From contig CALNXQ010000004.1 of the NCBI GenBank assembly GCA_942490535.1, positions 558,001-622,000 of the forward strand: 64,000 nucleotides of DNA, written 5' to 3'. The position numbers were made by a program, and so were the translations under genes. Below are positions 53,810 through 62,760 of this stretch, in pieces. The notes below the pieces were generated by a model, which did no database searches, was not told where the DNA came from, and saw only the letters and a list, made by a program, of their open reading frames with translations. Origin of the DNA: JAEINY01 sp942490535 (GTDB taxonomy: Bacteria > Bacteroidota > Bacteroidia > Bacteroidales > Marinilabiliaceae). Positions within the stretch are counted from its first letter, which is position 1. Each line of letters opens with the position of its first letter.

Positions 53810-54591
53810 GTTTTTTTATATTTATTATGAAAAGACAATATTGCAGATTCCAATAATTCTTTATCATTTAACTTAATCCCCTTTCGTTTAGCAGCTTGCT
53901 TAATGTCTTGCTTATTATTAATAGTATAGTTTGTAAGTGATAGCTTCTTTATTTGATTGTTGCTTAACTTAAAGAAGAAGTATCGTCTAAATATATGCTT
54001 ATCTTCACCGTCTTCATCTTCGTAGCAACTAAGTGACAAAATATTGTCCCATTTAAGTTTCTCTTGATTCTTGACTTCAATTCCCTTACTGTCAAGCTTG
54101 TACTTTGGAAAAGGTAGAAAGTATCTAATTATTGGATATAAAAGCATTAACAACCAGAATCCTAGATTGATTGGGTCTTCCATATTGTTAATGAACTCAG
54201 CTTTATTATTAAATAAATGGTAAGGAGTATAAATATAGGCTAGCAGTCCTAGCATACTAAAGTAATCATATTTATTCTTGACTAAAATTACATCTCTTAT
54301 TTTGGGATCAATTTCAAAGAAGTCCAGTTGTAATTTTGATTCTTTAGAATCCAAAACTTTTTCTGATACTGTAGATTCAGAAACTTTTGTATCTCTTCTT
54401 TTCCATTTTTTAGGATTATATTCTTGTCGTTCTTTGTTTTTTGCAATGTACTCTTCATCTTCATCATACAATTTACAACTGTGCTCAAAAGCAGGTTTTT
54501 CATCTGTTAATCCGCATATTACACCTATTGCATTATTAAACTTTCTGTTCTTACAAACTTTGCAATACTTTATTCGCTCTTTATGTTCCAT
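53788..54591 (-). CDS. Cassette gene 6: membrane protein with N-terminal Cys motif
   Basis: The product has 267 residues. The N-terminus has CKVCKNRKF, then Cys at about 26 and 39 (GVICGLTDEKP, HSCKLYDED), possibly a zinc ribbon. An acidic/basic linker and two hydrophobic segments follow (about residues 110-130 and 143-162), then a PH-like segment (YKLDSKGIEVKNQEKLKWDNI). The stop lies inside attC site 6, adding the tail GPNKPS encoded by the R'' box. Function unknown. Confidence 0.65.
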   Translation of the reverse strand: MEHKERIKYCKVCKNRKFNNAIGVICGLTDEKPAFEHSCKLYDEDEEYIAKNKERQEYNPKKWKRRDTKVSESTVSEKVLDSKESKLQLDFFEIDPKIRDVILVKNKYDYFSMLGLLAYIYTPYHLFNNKAEFINNMEDPINLGFWLLMLLYPIIRYFLPFPKYKLDSKGIEVKNQEKLKWDNILSLSCYEDEDGEDKHIFRRYFFFKLSNNQIKKLSLTNYTINNKQDIKQAAKRKGIKLNDKELLESAILSFHNKYKKTGPNKPS

Positions 54592-54663
54592 TTTATTGAT
54601 GAAGATTTATAATTCAATTTTTATAAACTATTGCATTACAACAATATGTAGTTTTTTCTTCAA

Positions 54664-54864
54664 TTGGCCCTAACGGCCAGGCTATGAAGCGTTGGGGGAT
54701 TGTTGCCCCGTATTCGTTCCAAGTTGCTCAGAGCCGAAGCGTTGTATTTGACATTAGAGTTTCATTTCAAAAGCCAAATCAACGATTTGGCGGTGCTCGC
54801 TATGGATCGAAACTTCCAAACTGCACCTCGCCCCCCTATGCTTTATAAGCCATTGTTGGAGTGC
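54664..54864 (-). repeat. attC site 7 (long type)
   Basis: From TTGGCCCTAACGGCCAGGCTATGAAGCG to CCCCCCTATGCTTTATAAGCCATTGTTGGAGTGC. The interior has GCCAAATCAACGATTTGGC. The left box TGGCCCTAAC complements GTTAGGGCCA at the start of the same unit (53800). Confidence 0.82.
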
Positions 54865-54869
54865 GTTTT

Positions 54870-55628
54870 TTATTCAATAACGAGTTTTTTAGAGAATGGA
54901 AATTCAATTTCGTATCCATCAATGTTTCTGATAGATACGCTACCAGAAAAAGTATTGCTTCCATTCTCGCCAACTTTTCCACTATAAACATACTTACCAT
55001 TTTCAAATGGATATTTTTCATCCCCAATATTTGCATAAGTCCATCCAGTATCAACAGCCGATAAATATATTTCCGCTTCAAATATTTCACCTTTTCTATA
55101 AGTCTTTTTGGGTAATATAATCTTTGATTTAAGGTTGTTTACAATAAAATCACCTTGCCCTTTAATTTTTAACAATGCGTCAATAAAAAACAATTTATCT
55201 GATAAGATGTAATTTTCAAGTTCATAGATATTGTAATCATTTGTCATGAAATTATTTAGTTTATCAGAATTTAATAAATCTAAATACATACAATTCTTCA
55301 TGATATTGGTATCTATATGTTCACTTTGTATTTTGCTTATTTCTTTTAGAATTATGGATAAAAAATCGGTTTCTTCTTTTTTAGAATATTTGTCATTATA
55401 GCTAAGGTATAATACTTTATCTATTTCACGATAATAGAATTCTAGAGAGTCTAGTAGTATGGATTGATATTCATAGTTGATTGGATCAATCATTGTTCTT
55501 GTAAAAACATCAGCTTGCTTGTATGCTATTCTTGCATTTAATGTGTCAATAAAGTCTTGGTTGTATTTATTTTCTTTCATACACCCTGCCAATATTAATA
55601 GAATTGAAGTATAAAGTATTGTTTTCAT
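54870..55628 (-). CDS. Cassette gene 7: lipoprotein with GldM-like C-terminus
   Basis: The 252-residue lipoprotein has lipobox LILAGC (Cys16). The C-terminal third (KIILPKKTYRKGEIFEAEIYLSAVDT ... YSGKVGENGSNTFSGSVSIRNIDGYEIEFPF) resembles the beta-rich periplasmic domains of the gliding/type IX secretion protein GldM. The N-terminal helical part has no recognised family. It could mimic or bind a GldM-like partner; that is speculation. The stop is six bases before the site. Confidence 0.62.
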   Translation of the reverse strand: MKTILYTSILLILAGCMKENKYNQDFIDTLNARIAYKQADVFTRTMIDPINYEYQSILLDSLEFYYREIDKVLYLSYNDKYSKKEETDFLSIILKEISKIQSEHIDTNIMKNCMYLDLLNSDKLNNFMTNDYNIYELENYILSDKLFFIDALLKIKGQGDFIVNNLKSKIILPKKTYRKGEIFEAEIYLSAVDTGWTYANIGDEKYPFENGKYVYSGKVGENGSNTFSGSVSIRNIDGYEIEFPFSKKLVIE

Positions 55629-55779
55629 AAATATGTTAATTCTTTTTCTGAAGTATTATTGAGTTTTTAGATGCTGTACAATTGTGACAAACTTCAAATA
55701 TTAATTACTACAATCCCATTTTTTTTTTGCACGTTAGCTTGAGAATTTAATTCTGCCTTTTCTGCAGGATGTGGGGAAT

Positions 55780-55920
55780 GCACTCCAACGGATCGGCCAT
55801 ATGAAGTGGCCCGATTTGCGTGTGGTATATTCGCTTTCTTGTTTTTACAAATGCTGGCGCGGGAGCTAAACTTCCAAATCTCACAAAAGCTAGGGCTACT
55901 TTATGATGGCTTGTTAGTGT
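55780..55920 (-). repeat. attC site 8 (short type)
   Basis: From GCACTCCAACGGATCGGCCATATGAAGTGG to GGGCTACTTTATGATGGCTTGTTAGTGTGC. It is nearly identical in its arms to sites 3, 6, 11 and 12. The left box GCACTCCAAC complements GTTGGAGTGC at 54855. Confidence 0.85.
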
Positions 55921-56693
55921 GCGTATTTATTCATCATGTTATTATTGAATTTAAGATTAAAGTCCCCAAAGAAACTATATGGCTTTCCATTCCAATAATA
56001 TGTTCCCCAATTTGGCACTAATCGAACTATTCTTTCAACTTCATTATCTATTTCAGTGCCAGCGCTAGATTCAAACTTTATCGTTTTTAATTTGCCAGTA
56101 CTATCAGCGGCAATAAATATTGATGCCCTTAAAAAAAACTCTTTCTCGGGATCAAATATTTTCCAATTAAAGTTTTGATATATAAATTCTTCTAAAAATT
56201 TTTCGTCAATTGAGTACTCAACATTTTTAGCATTAAAAGCTTTTATTTCTTGAAGAACTCCTTTATCAAACTTGAAGAGTCTTTCTTTTTCATATACTGC
56301 ATAATATAAGCAGTTTAGAGTTCTGCCGAATCCTCCTAAAAAATCACCTGAGTACCAATTGGCTTTTAGTCTTCCGTTTTCAAATCTTCTATTTAGGATT
56401 CTTTCCAATCTCCTATTAATATTTTTACTAGTTATATAGCTATAAATGTTTTGGAGATATAATGTATTTTCAACTATTACCCACTCCGCAACAAACCCAT
56501 TGTAACATGCAGAGCTAAACCCATTTTCCCTTTCTCTGATTTTTTGGCATACATCAGATAGACTCTCCAACGGTGATTCATCCAGATATAATGTATCTGA
56601 ATTCCAAATCAAGATATCTGAAGCTTGAAATGTTGCAAAGCTTTTTATTTGATAACCAATAATTAAAAGAAATACAATTATAATTGATTTCAT
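55914..56693 (-). CDS. Cassette gene 8: exported protein with TonB-like C-terminus
   Basis: The product has 259 residues. The signal peptide is MKSIIIVFLLIIGYQIKSFA. It shares with cassette gene 2 the order signal - DILIWNSDTLYLDESPLES - Cys/Trp-rich middle - C-terminal segment (ASIFIAADSTGKLKTIKFESSAGTEIDNEVERIVRLVPNWGTYYWNGKPYSF). The last part fits the TonB C-terminal pattern. It is therefore a diverged paralogue of cassette gene 2. The stop lies at the edge of attC site 8. Confidence 0.68.
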   Translation of the reverse strand: MKSIIIVFLLIIGYQIKSFATFQASDILIWNSDTLYLDESPLESLSDVCQKIRERENGFSSACYNGFVAEWVIVENTLYLQNIYSYITSKNINRRLERILNRRFENGRLKANWYSGDFLGGFGRTLNCLYYAVYEKERLFKFDKGVLQEIKAFNAKNVEYSIDEKFLEEFIYQNFNWKIFDPEKEFFLRASIFIAADSTGKLKTIKFESSAGTEIDNEVERIVRLVPNWGTYYWNGKPYSFFGDFNLKFNNNMMNKYAH

Positions 56694-56743
56694 ATTATAG
56701 TACTAACTGAATATTTTGGATTTACATTGGGGGAATTGGTTAT

Positions 56744-56939
56744 GCACACTAACGTTGGCTAGATGAAGCGTATGGCGATTTAACGAACCAAATCTTCCAA
56801 AACCCCACTGAGCCAAATCTTTTATTTGTTTTTATCTTTTCATATTAAAGCCAAATCAAAGATTTGGCGGTGTTCAATTACCCTAGTAAAAACCCAAATA
56901 GCACGAACGCCATATGCTTTATTCTAGCGTGTTATGGCC
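56744..56939 (-). repeat. attC site 9 (long type)
   Basis: From GCACACTAACGTTGGCTAGATGAAGCGTATGG to CCATATGCTTTATTCTAGCGTGTTATGGCC. The interior has GCCAAATCAAAGATTTGGC. The left box GCACACTAAC complements GTTAGTGTGC at 55913. Confidence 0.82.
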
Positions 56940-56950
56940 TGTTTTTTTTT

Positions 56951-57613
56951 TCATATCTCGTCAAGCTCCTTCCTTATCTCTTCAACTAATTCATCATGAA
57001 TTGTTTTAATTTTTTGTCCAAGCACATGCAGCTCCTTATTTTGTTCATCTATAATTTCTTGATTGTCAGAAATCATATTATTTCCCATTTCACGAAGCAT
57101 TAAAGAACTTTTTTCAAATGATATATCATACAATTCATCAAGTTGTCCTAAAAAATCACGAACCTTTTTGCTAGCAATTAGTCTTATTGATTTTGTTTCA
57201 GCTCGAAGTCTAACAAGATTTTCATTACTTTTTGAAATCATAGGGTTTAAGCTAGCTGAAAAATTATTTAAAGCTTCTAATTCCTTTTCCTTGTCCCCAT
57301 CAGCCGACAGATAGTTTTCATTAAACCTTTCAACTATTGGAAAAAAATTGTCATAAAAGTCATCGTTTCCAGATTTTCCAAATTCGTCGATTAGATTAAA
57401 GTACTTGAAATACTGCTCTTTTTTAGATTCATATTGATATTTCCTTTTTTCCAAGTCAAGCTTAAAATCTGATATAATTCGTTCTTTTTCTTCAGTCAGT
57501 CTTTTAATGTCACTTAACAAAGCTTTATTCTTACCTTTTTCTTTAAAGTAAGCAATCAGGTAGCCTGAAATAAGTCCAATTACTAAACCAATTATAGTCT
57601 CTGTTAATGTCAT
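56951..57613 (-). CDS. Cassette gene 9: membrane-anchored coiled-coil protein
   Basis: The product has about 220 residues from MTLTETIIGLVIGLISGYLIAYF (57613), a single membrane anchor of RmuC/YtxH-like appearance. A long coiled coil follows (residues about 23-60, EEKERIISDFKLDLEKRKYQYES) and further helices. An in-frame ATG at 57637 adds eight residues but its first base lies in the intron end (57637), so the downstream ATG is the more reliable start. Function unknown. Confidence 0.62.
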   Translation of the reverse strand: MTLTETIIGLVIGLISGYLIAYFKEKGKNKALLSDIKRLTEEKERIISDFKLDLEKRKYQYESKKEQYFKYFNLIDEFGKSGNDDFYDNFFPIVERFNENYLSADGDKEKELEALNNFSASLNPMISKSNENLVRLRAETKSIRLIASKKVRDFLGQLDELYDISFEKSSLMLREMGNNMISDNQEIIDEQNKELHVLGQKIKTIHDELVEEIRKELDEI

Positions 57614-57777
57614 CTGTACGTTTTTAAAATAGGCCAACCGGGTAGCTTACGCCCCCTAAGAACCGTGCATGCGAGTTTCCCAGCACACGGCTCAAGCACT
57701 TTTAAGGCTCCTCGGCGAAGAGTTACCCAACTGTTTGTAATTAGCATTATTTCTACCTACGAATGTAGTATTTTGCC

Positions 57778-59480
57778 GTAACTACTCAGGATCTGTTTAA
57801 ACCGAAATCATCTCATCCCATAACCGCCAGGAATTGTTTCTTATGGGCAGCTAAATCAATTGAAAATCTTAGCATGTCAAATATATCAGCAGACCGCTTT
57901 ATCCAGGTATCAATGGCAGATCTGATAATGGCAAAAATCTTAGCACCCCGGACGGATCGAAACCCACCTGAGACTTTCTGTTTTACTTTTATATTTCGAA
58001 TCGCCCGCTCGGAACCATTGTTATCAAATGGCACATCATAGTAATAGAGAAACGTAAAAATTGCGTCCCGCCACTTTCTTAGTCGTTTTTGAAAAGCCGC
58101 AAGTTTTGGCACGTCGTCTTGCAGTTGGCGTTGTAAAAGTTCATCAAGAGCAGTGTCTATCAGCTTGCGTTCTTCTAAAGGTTCGTCATACTGTGTTGGC
58201 GTTAAAGACCTCTTTAATTGGATGGCTTTTTCAAATAAAGTCTTTAGTAGCTTTGCCCATTCGTTCTCTGAAGATTCGATAAAAGCATTCAGTTCTCTCA
58301 ACAAATGAGCCAGACACAACTGATGCAATAAGGCTGGCGTTTTAAGCTGTGCACTTAATGAATCACTGACAAGTATAGCACCAGGAAATCCATCCGGGAA
58401 TTCGTTTTCGATGGTGATATAACCGCGGCTGGGAGCAATGACGATGAAGGTGTCTGTATCGGTTTGCCAGGTCCATGTCCAATAGTTAGCATTGTTGACC
58501 TTCACACCGGATTCATCACTTCCTAAAACATTTGCACGGGCCACATTCTGCTTAATACCTTCATAAACCGGAAGCAGACTATCGGCTACACGGTTAAGCA
58601 TATTATAAATGGTACCTTCACTTAGTGAAACATTGCAAATACACTTTAATAGTTCCGGTAAACGGCCAAAAGGGATATATTGACGCGTACTGAGGTAACT
58701 CACAAATGAAGTGAGGCGGCTTCCATATTGAATGGGAGCTGTAACTCCTGACGGGAACTGACCAGCTGAAATGTGTCCACATTGACATTGTACCTGATAA
58801 ACCTGATGTTCGGTAACGGTAGTCTGGATTGGGGGAATATCAACAACTTGTCGTTTGGCTTGAAGCGTAAACTGATCAGCGGAATGTATTTTGCCACAAC
58901 CAGCGCAGTGTTCATTTGGTGAATGTGTAACAATGCGATCCGGGTTCTGGAATTGATCCAGTGTAGTTCCTTTATGTCCGACTTGTCCACCTGACTTTTT
59001 ATGGCTTTGCTGGCGCAGACTTTTTTGCCGCACAGGCCGTCCAAGATCATGCGATGGCGGACGAGAGCTATTGCGGCTGTTTTGAGGATGCTTTAATCGG
59101 CGATTCTCTTCTTTTAAGATCCTTATGTCTTCCTGCATTTCGCAAATGATCTTTTCAACCTTATTGCTGAATTCGACAAAAAGGTCAATAATTTCATCCT
59201 TACTTAGTGGCTCAAGAGATTCGCGCTTTATCATTGCATTTATTTAGTACAAAGATGTGGCTATTGATTACAACTTTTACATTCGGCGAACGTTTGTTAT
59301 GAACACCAGAATATGTTCTTATCAACAAAGCCATAAAACAGTTATGTTTTTGATTTTTAAATCACCTGAGAAATGAATAGAAAACATGAAGCTCCCTTTT
59401 ATTTGGTTTGATTGAAAAGAAATCGAGTATGACCCGTCATGCTTTTTCAAGTCATGTCAAAAATGAACCTGAGTAGTTAC
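57778..59480 (-). mobile_element. IS66-family element
   Basis: The element is 1,703 bp with inverted repeats GTAACTACTCAGG / CCTGAGTAGTTAC and an 8-bp target duplication ATTTTGCC (57770-57777 and 59481-59488), the usual IS66 size. It has only the TnpC-type transposase, without tnpA/tnpB, as in the ISBst12-like subgroup. It is inserted near the 3' end of the intron-encoded protein gene. Confidence 0.92.
57813..59234 (-). CDS. IS66 transposase (TnpC)
   Basis: The 473-residue protein has an N-terminal coiled coil (residues about 20-50), a Pro/Arg/Ser linker, a zinc-finger-like part (CAGCGKI ... CQCGH) and the IS66 DDE core: LGSDESGVKVNNANYWTW (Asp), LVSDSLSAQ (Asp) and DNNGSERAIRNIKVKQKVSGGFRS (Glu). 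The C-terminal GGFRSVRGAKIFAIIRS is a family hallmark. The frame is intact. Confidence 0.93.
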   Translation of the reverse strand: MIKRESLEPLSKDEIIDLFVEFSNKVEKIICEMQEDIRILKEENRRLKHPQNSRNSSRPPSHDLGRPVRQKSLRQQSHKKSGGQVGHKGTTLDQFQNPDRIVTHSPNEHCAGCGKIHSADQFTLQAKRQVVDIPPIQTTVTEHQVYQVQCQCGHISAGQFPSGVTAPIQYGSRLTSFVSYLSTRQYIPFGRLPELLKCICNVSLSEGTIYNMLNRVADSLLPVYEGIKQNVARANVLGSDESGVKVNNANYWTWTWQTDTDTFIVIAPSRGYITIENEFPDGFPGAILVSDSLSAQLKTPALLHQLCLAHLLRELNAFIESSENEWAKLLKTLFEKAIQLKRSLTPTQYDEPLEERKLIDTALDELLQRQLQDDVPKLAAFQKRLRKWRDAIFTFLYYYDVPFDNNGSERAIRNIKVKQKVSGGFRSVRGAKIFAIIRSAIDTWIKRSADIFDMLRFSIDLAAHKKQFLAVMG

Positions 59481-60935
59481 ATTTTGCCTGCATTGTTTTG
59501 CAAGATCTTCTCTCCATTTTGTGCGCTTATAAAAATACTTATCGAATTCACGTAAGAAGGGATTGGCTTTACTTTTGACTTTCACATGGTACACGATCGG
59601 TATCACAGATAATTTATAGAGGCGATGATTTACAACACCTTTACCAGTCTGTGCCTGGTCGGTAAAATGGTTATTTTCAAAGTATCTGTGAAATATCCAC
59701 CACCGGTTTTTATTGCCATGCTGATATTTCGCCCATCGTCTTACTTGCCACCATAAGAATGTTTCCAGTCGGTAAAAGGTAAGCTTCGAACAAATGCCTT
59801 TATGATAGTTTGACCAACCCCGAATAACAGGGTTGAGTATTCTGATAAGGGCATGTGCCGGAATGCCACGGTTGGCTTTACAGATTGCCTTTATTTTGTT
59901 TTTGAATGATTGAACTGATGTTTTTGATGGCCGGATGATCAGCTTGCCCTTATACTTACGAACATGCTGAGATAGAAAGTCAAAGCCATCGTTAATAGGT
60001 GTGATTTTTGATTTCTCAGCCGATAGGGTAAGCCCTCTCTCTTTCAGGAATTCAATGACAAACGGCTGGATTTCGTTCTCAATGATTTCCTTGCTTTTGG
60101 CAGTAATCACAAAATCATCAGCATATCTCACGAAGTTGACTTTCTTGGCGTGCCATCTGGGAAACTGTTTTGTAAGAGCAGCTTCCATTCCGTCCAATAC
60201 CATATTCATTAACAGTGGCGAAATGGTTCCTCCTTGTGGTGTACCTTTATGGGTTGGAAACAATTGTTTCTTTTCGATAAATCCGGCTTTGAGCCATTTA
60301 GCGAGAATGGATTTGTTTGTTGGAATATTGTCCAATATCCATTCATGGCTGATTTCATCAAAGCAGGCTTTTATATCCGCTTCAAATATCCATTGTGCCG
60401 AGACTTTCCTGCAAAGCATCAGAAAGCATTGCGCTATGGCATCGTTGCATCCACGGCGGGGTCTGAATCCATAAGAGTTCGGATCAGCGGTGGTTTCTGC
60501 GAAAGGTTCAAGTGCCAATGCGTGTAGTGTTTGCATAGCTCTATCCTTCATGGTTGGGATGCTTAGCGGGCGTTTCTTTCCATTCTTTTTAGCAATGTAA
60601 ACCCGTCGCAATGGTTTTGGAGAGTAATCTCTGGTTGTCAGCTTTTTGGCTTGATGAAGCTTAGTGTGCCCATCCTGCCATATTTCACCATCCACGCCGG
60701 CAGTCTTTCCGCCTTTGTTAGTGGTGACTCTGAAAACAGCCAGTAATTTTGCAAAAAATGATTTACTTAGAAGATACATCAGAGCCTTAGCTTTGGCCCA
60801 TTGCTTCTTCTGAACAGCTTTAGCAATTCTGCGTTGTAGCCTGTTCACCTTCTGAATAACCTGACGCCATTGTATGGTTTCCCAGGTATTACATCGGGAT
60901 GGGAGTGCACACGATGAAGTTCTGTTCTCGCTCAT
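59457..60935 (-). pseudogene. Group II intron maturase, copy 3, C-terminus cut by IS66
   Basis: It is the same as copy 2 up to ...REDLAKQCRQN, where IS66 replaces the last 22 or so residues with VTTQVHF. YADD, RT and thumb motifs are all present, so it may retain activity. One substitution (HPRRGLNP against QPRRGLNP on the complementary strand) marks a small divergence from the other copies. Confidence 0.85.
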
Positions 60936-61580
60936 TTGCTTTCTTCCATAAGCAGGTTCTACAATGTATTTTGCCATAAAGTACCAGATGGAGGTGGGCC
61001 GATTTTCATCGGTGATAATGTTGCCAAAGCTCAATCACTATCCAACCCATTACAGGAAGGCATTCGCTTGTTCCATCCTCTCTGTTCGATGATTCCCGAT
61101 GCCTTACGGTTACGGTTTTAACCGCCTGCTGGCGGTGAGAACATCGAGCTTCCACGTTCCGCATAAATGACAGATTCTGTGAATTTAGGTTCATCCTGTC
61201 TGCCGGCTGATCTACATTCCCGTATGGTCTGCGTTAAACGACCATAGCCTGTCAGCCTACTATTTTGGTCTAAAGCGTATCATTCTCTTTTTCGCTTCTA
61301 CGCTCTGTCGGCAGTTACGGACATTCAAATGTTTTAACCATGTTCACTCATCCAAGCCCTAAATCGGCATTGAGACTCCGAAGACCATCCACCTCGCGGT
61401 TTCCTGCCCTGCTATGGGGTATGCAACCCCGCATTTGGTACTGTTTCTTAGGGGCTTCACCCGATAATGGCTGCACCATACATCAGATGCCCTAATAGGA
61501 TACTACTGGAGAAACAGTAGGTTTTATCAATCTTTAATTTATGATTGTAAAACAATCATTTATGCGACCTCGTGTCGCAA

Positions 61581-61774
61581 TAACGGCTCGCATATGAGGC
61601 TGTGTGGGACTTGAAATTGTCTGCCCTTCCAAAACGGCACTGAGCCTAATGCTTTTACAAGGGACTAATTTAACAAAAAAAGTGACTTTAAAAGCATTGG
61701 GCGGACAAATAGAAATCACCACCTCTCGCGAAGCACTAAGCCCCACATGCCTTATTATGCATTGTTAGCGGGTC
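61581..61774 (-). repeat. attC site 10 (long type), split by intron copy 3
   Basis: From TAACGGCTCGCATATGAGGCTGTGTGGGACTTG to AGCCCCACATGCCTTATTATGCATTGTTAGCGGGT. The arms pair. The interior differs from the other long sites, with a pair of AAAGCATTGGGCGG / GCCTAATGCTTTT segments making the secondary hairpin. The R' box continues across the intron at 57631-57636. Confidence 0.8.
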
Positions 61775-61775
61775 G

Positions 61776-62585
61776 TTATTTTCTTTTTCTATATTCAAGA
61801 TACTTTTCCTTGTATTCTCCGTTTTCATCAAAAATTGATTCAAATTGATTATAGTTTATTGTTGAATAAAAAGAATTTGAATATGATTTACCTACTCGAA
61901 ACCTTAACTGAGTTTTATAATCACCTGAGTAAACGTATACGGACGATATTATAATTCCATCTTTCGGTAAAACTATTTCTTGGTCTACAGGTAAGCCGTG
62001 ACTCTCTCTATCTTCTATTATTGGTCTCCAGTTCCCCGTTGAATCAATTGCTTCCAACATTCCACGAATTCTTCTTTGATAACTATAACCGACTCTAATT
62101 GTGTCACAATAGGAATTCTTTATAATTATTGGATAGGCTGAAAATTCATATTTCCCAATTACAAAATTGGTATCTACAAAAAGGTTAATCGAATCACTAT
62201 ATATTGTTCCTTTGTCATATTCAAAATTGGTTTTAATAATGAATTTTTCAATCTGTTTATTTAATCCTAGTGCTCTATAATAATCGTTCTTAAAGTTTAT
62301 TGAATCATAAACTGTTCCTGGTGGCGGTGGGGGATTTATGTCTGGAAATGGAATTGTATAGATGGTATCATTTATAGTCCCGATGTATTGTATTTCAAAA
62401 TTTTCCCACTCTCGCCAATCCTTTTCAATATTTTTTAAATCATATGAAATAGTATCAATAATAACTATCTCAGTCTTTTCAATATTGCCTCTATGAAAAG
62501 TGCATGATGATATAAGAATGAATTGTAATATTATCAGTGTAAACAACGTTCCTTTCGAACTTTTAAATAATTTATTGCAAGTCAT
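61776..62585 (-). CDS. Cassette gene 10: lipoprotein
   Basis: The 269-residue product has an N-terminal basic stretch and a hydrophobic segment ending ISSC (lipobox Cys28). The body has a proline run (INPPPPPG, about residue 85), then strand-rich sequence (EIVLPKDGIIISSVYVYSGDYKTQLRFRVG), and ends with a charged tail EYKEKYLEYRKRK. Nothing matches a family I know. It fills the unit between attC sites 10 and 11. Confidence 0.65.
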   Translation of the reverse strand: MTCNKLFKSSKGTLFTLIILQFILISSCTFHRGNIEKTEIVIIDTISYDLKNIEKDWREWENFEIQYIGTINDTIYTIPFPDINPPPPPGTVYDSINFKNDYYRALGLNKQIEKFIIKTNFEYDKGTIYSDSINLFVDTNFVIGKYEFSAYPIIIKNSYCDTIRVGYSYQRRIRGMLEAIDSTGNWRPIIEDRESHGLPVDQEIVLPKDGIIISSVYVYSGDYKTQLRFRVGKSYSNSFYSTINYNQFESIFDENGEYKEKYLEYRKRK

Positions 62586-62617
62586 TTATATAATTTTCAA
62601 TGATTAAGTTGGTTAAT

Positions 62618-62760
62618 GCCCGCTAACGGATGGCCATATGAAGTGGCCTGATTTGCGTGTGGTATATTCGCTTTCTTGTTTGTGCCTCAGCTGGCGCGGG
62701 AGCTAAACTTCCAAATCCCGCCAAAGCCAGGGCTACTTTATGATGGCTTGTTAGCAGTTG
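62618..62760 (-). repeat. attC site 11 (short type)
   Basis: From ATGCCCGCTAACGGATGGCCATATGAAGTGG to GGGCTACTTTATGATGGCTTGTTAGCAGTT. The left box CCCGCTAAC complements GTTAGCGGG at 61764. Confidence 0.85.

Larger units (their letters stand above)
57637..61580 (-). mobile_element. Group II intron, copy 3 (in attC site 10), carrying IS66
   Basis: Without the IS66 element and its duplication the intron is 2,233 bp, exactly as copies 1 and 2. The 5' end TTGCGACACG is at 61580 and the 3' end at 57637. The exon junction is AGCCGTTA|TGGCC, again after CGTTR of the attC R' box. Removal restores GTTATGGCC, complementary to GGCCATAAC at the far end of the same unit (56931-56939). Confidence 0.92.
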
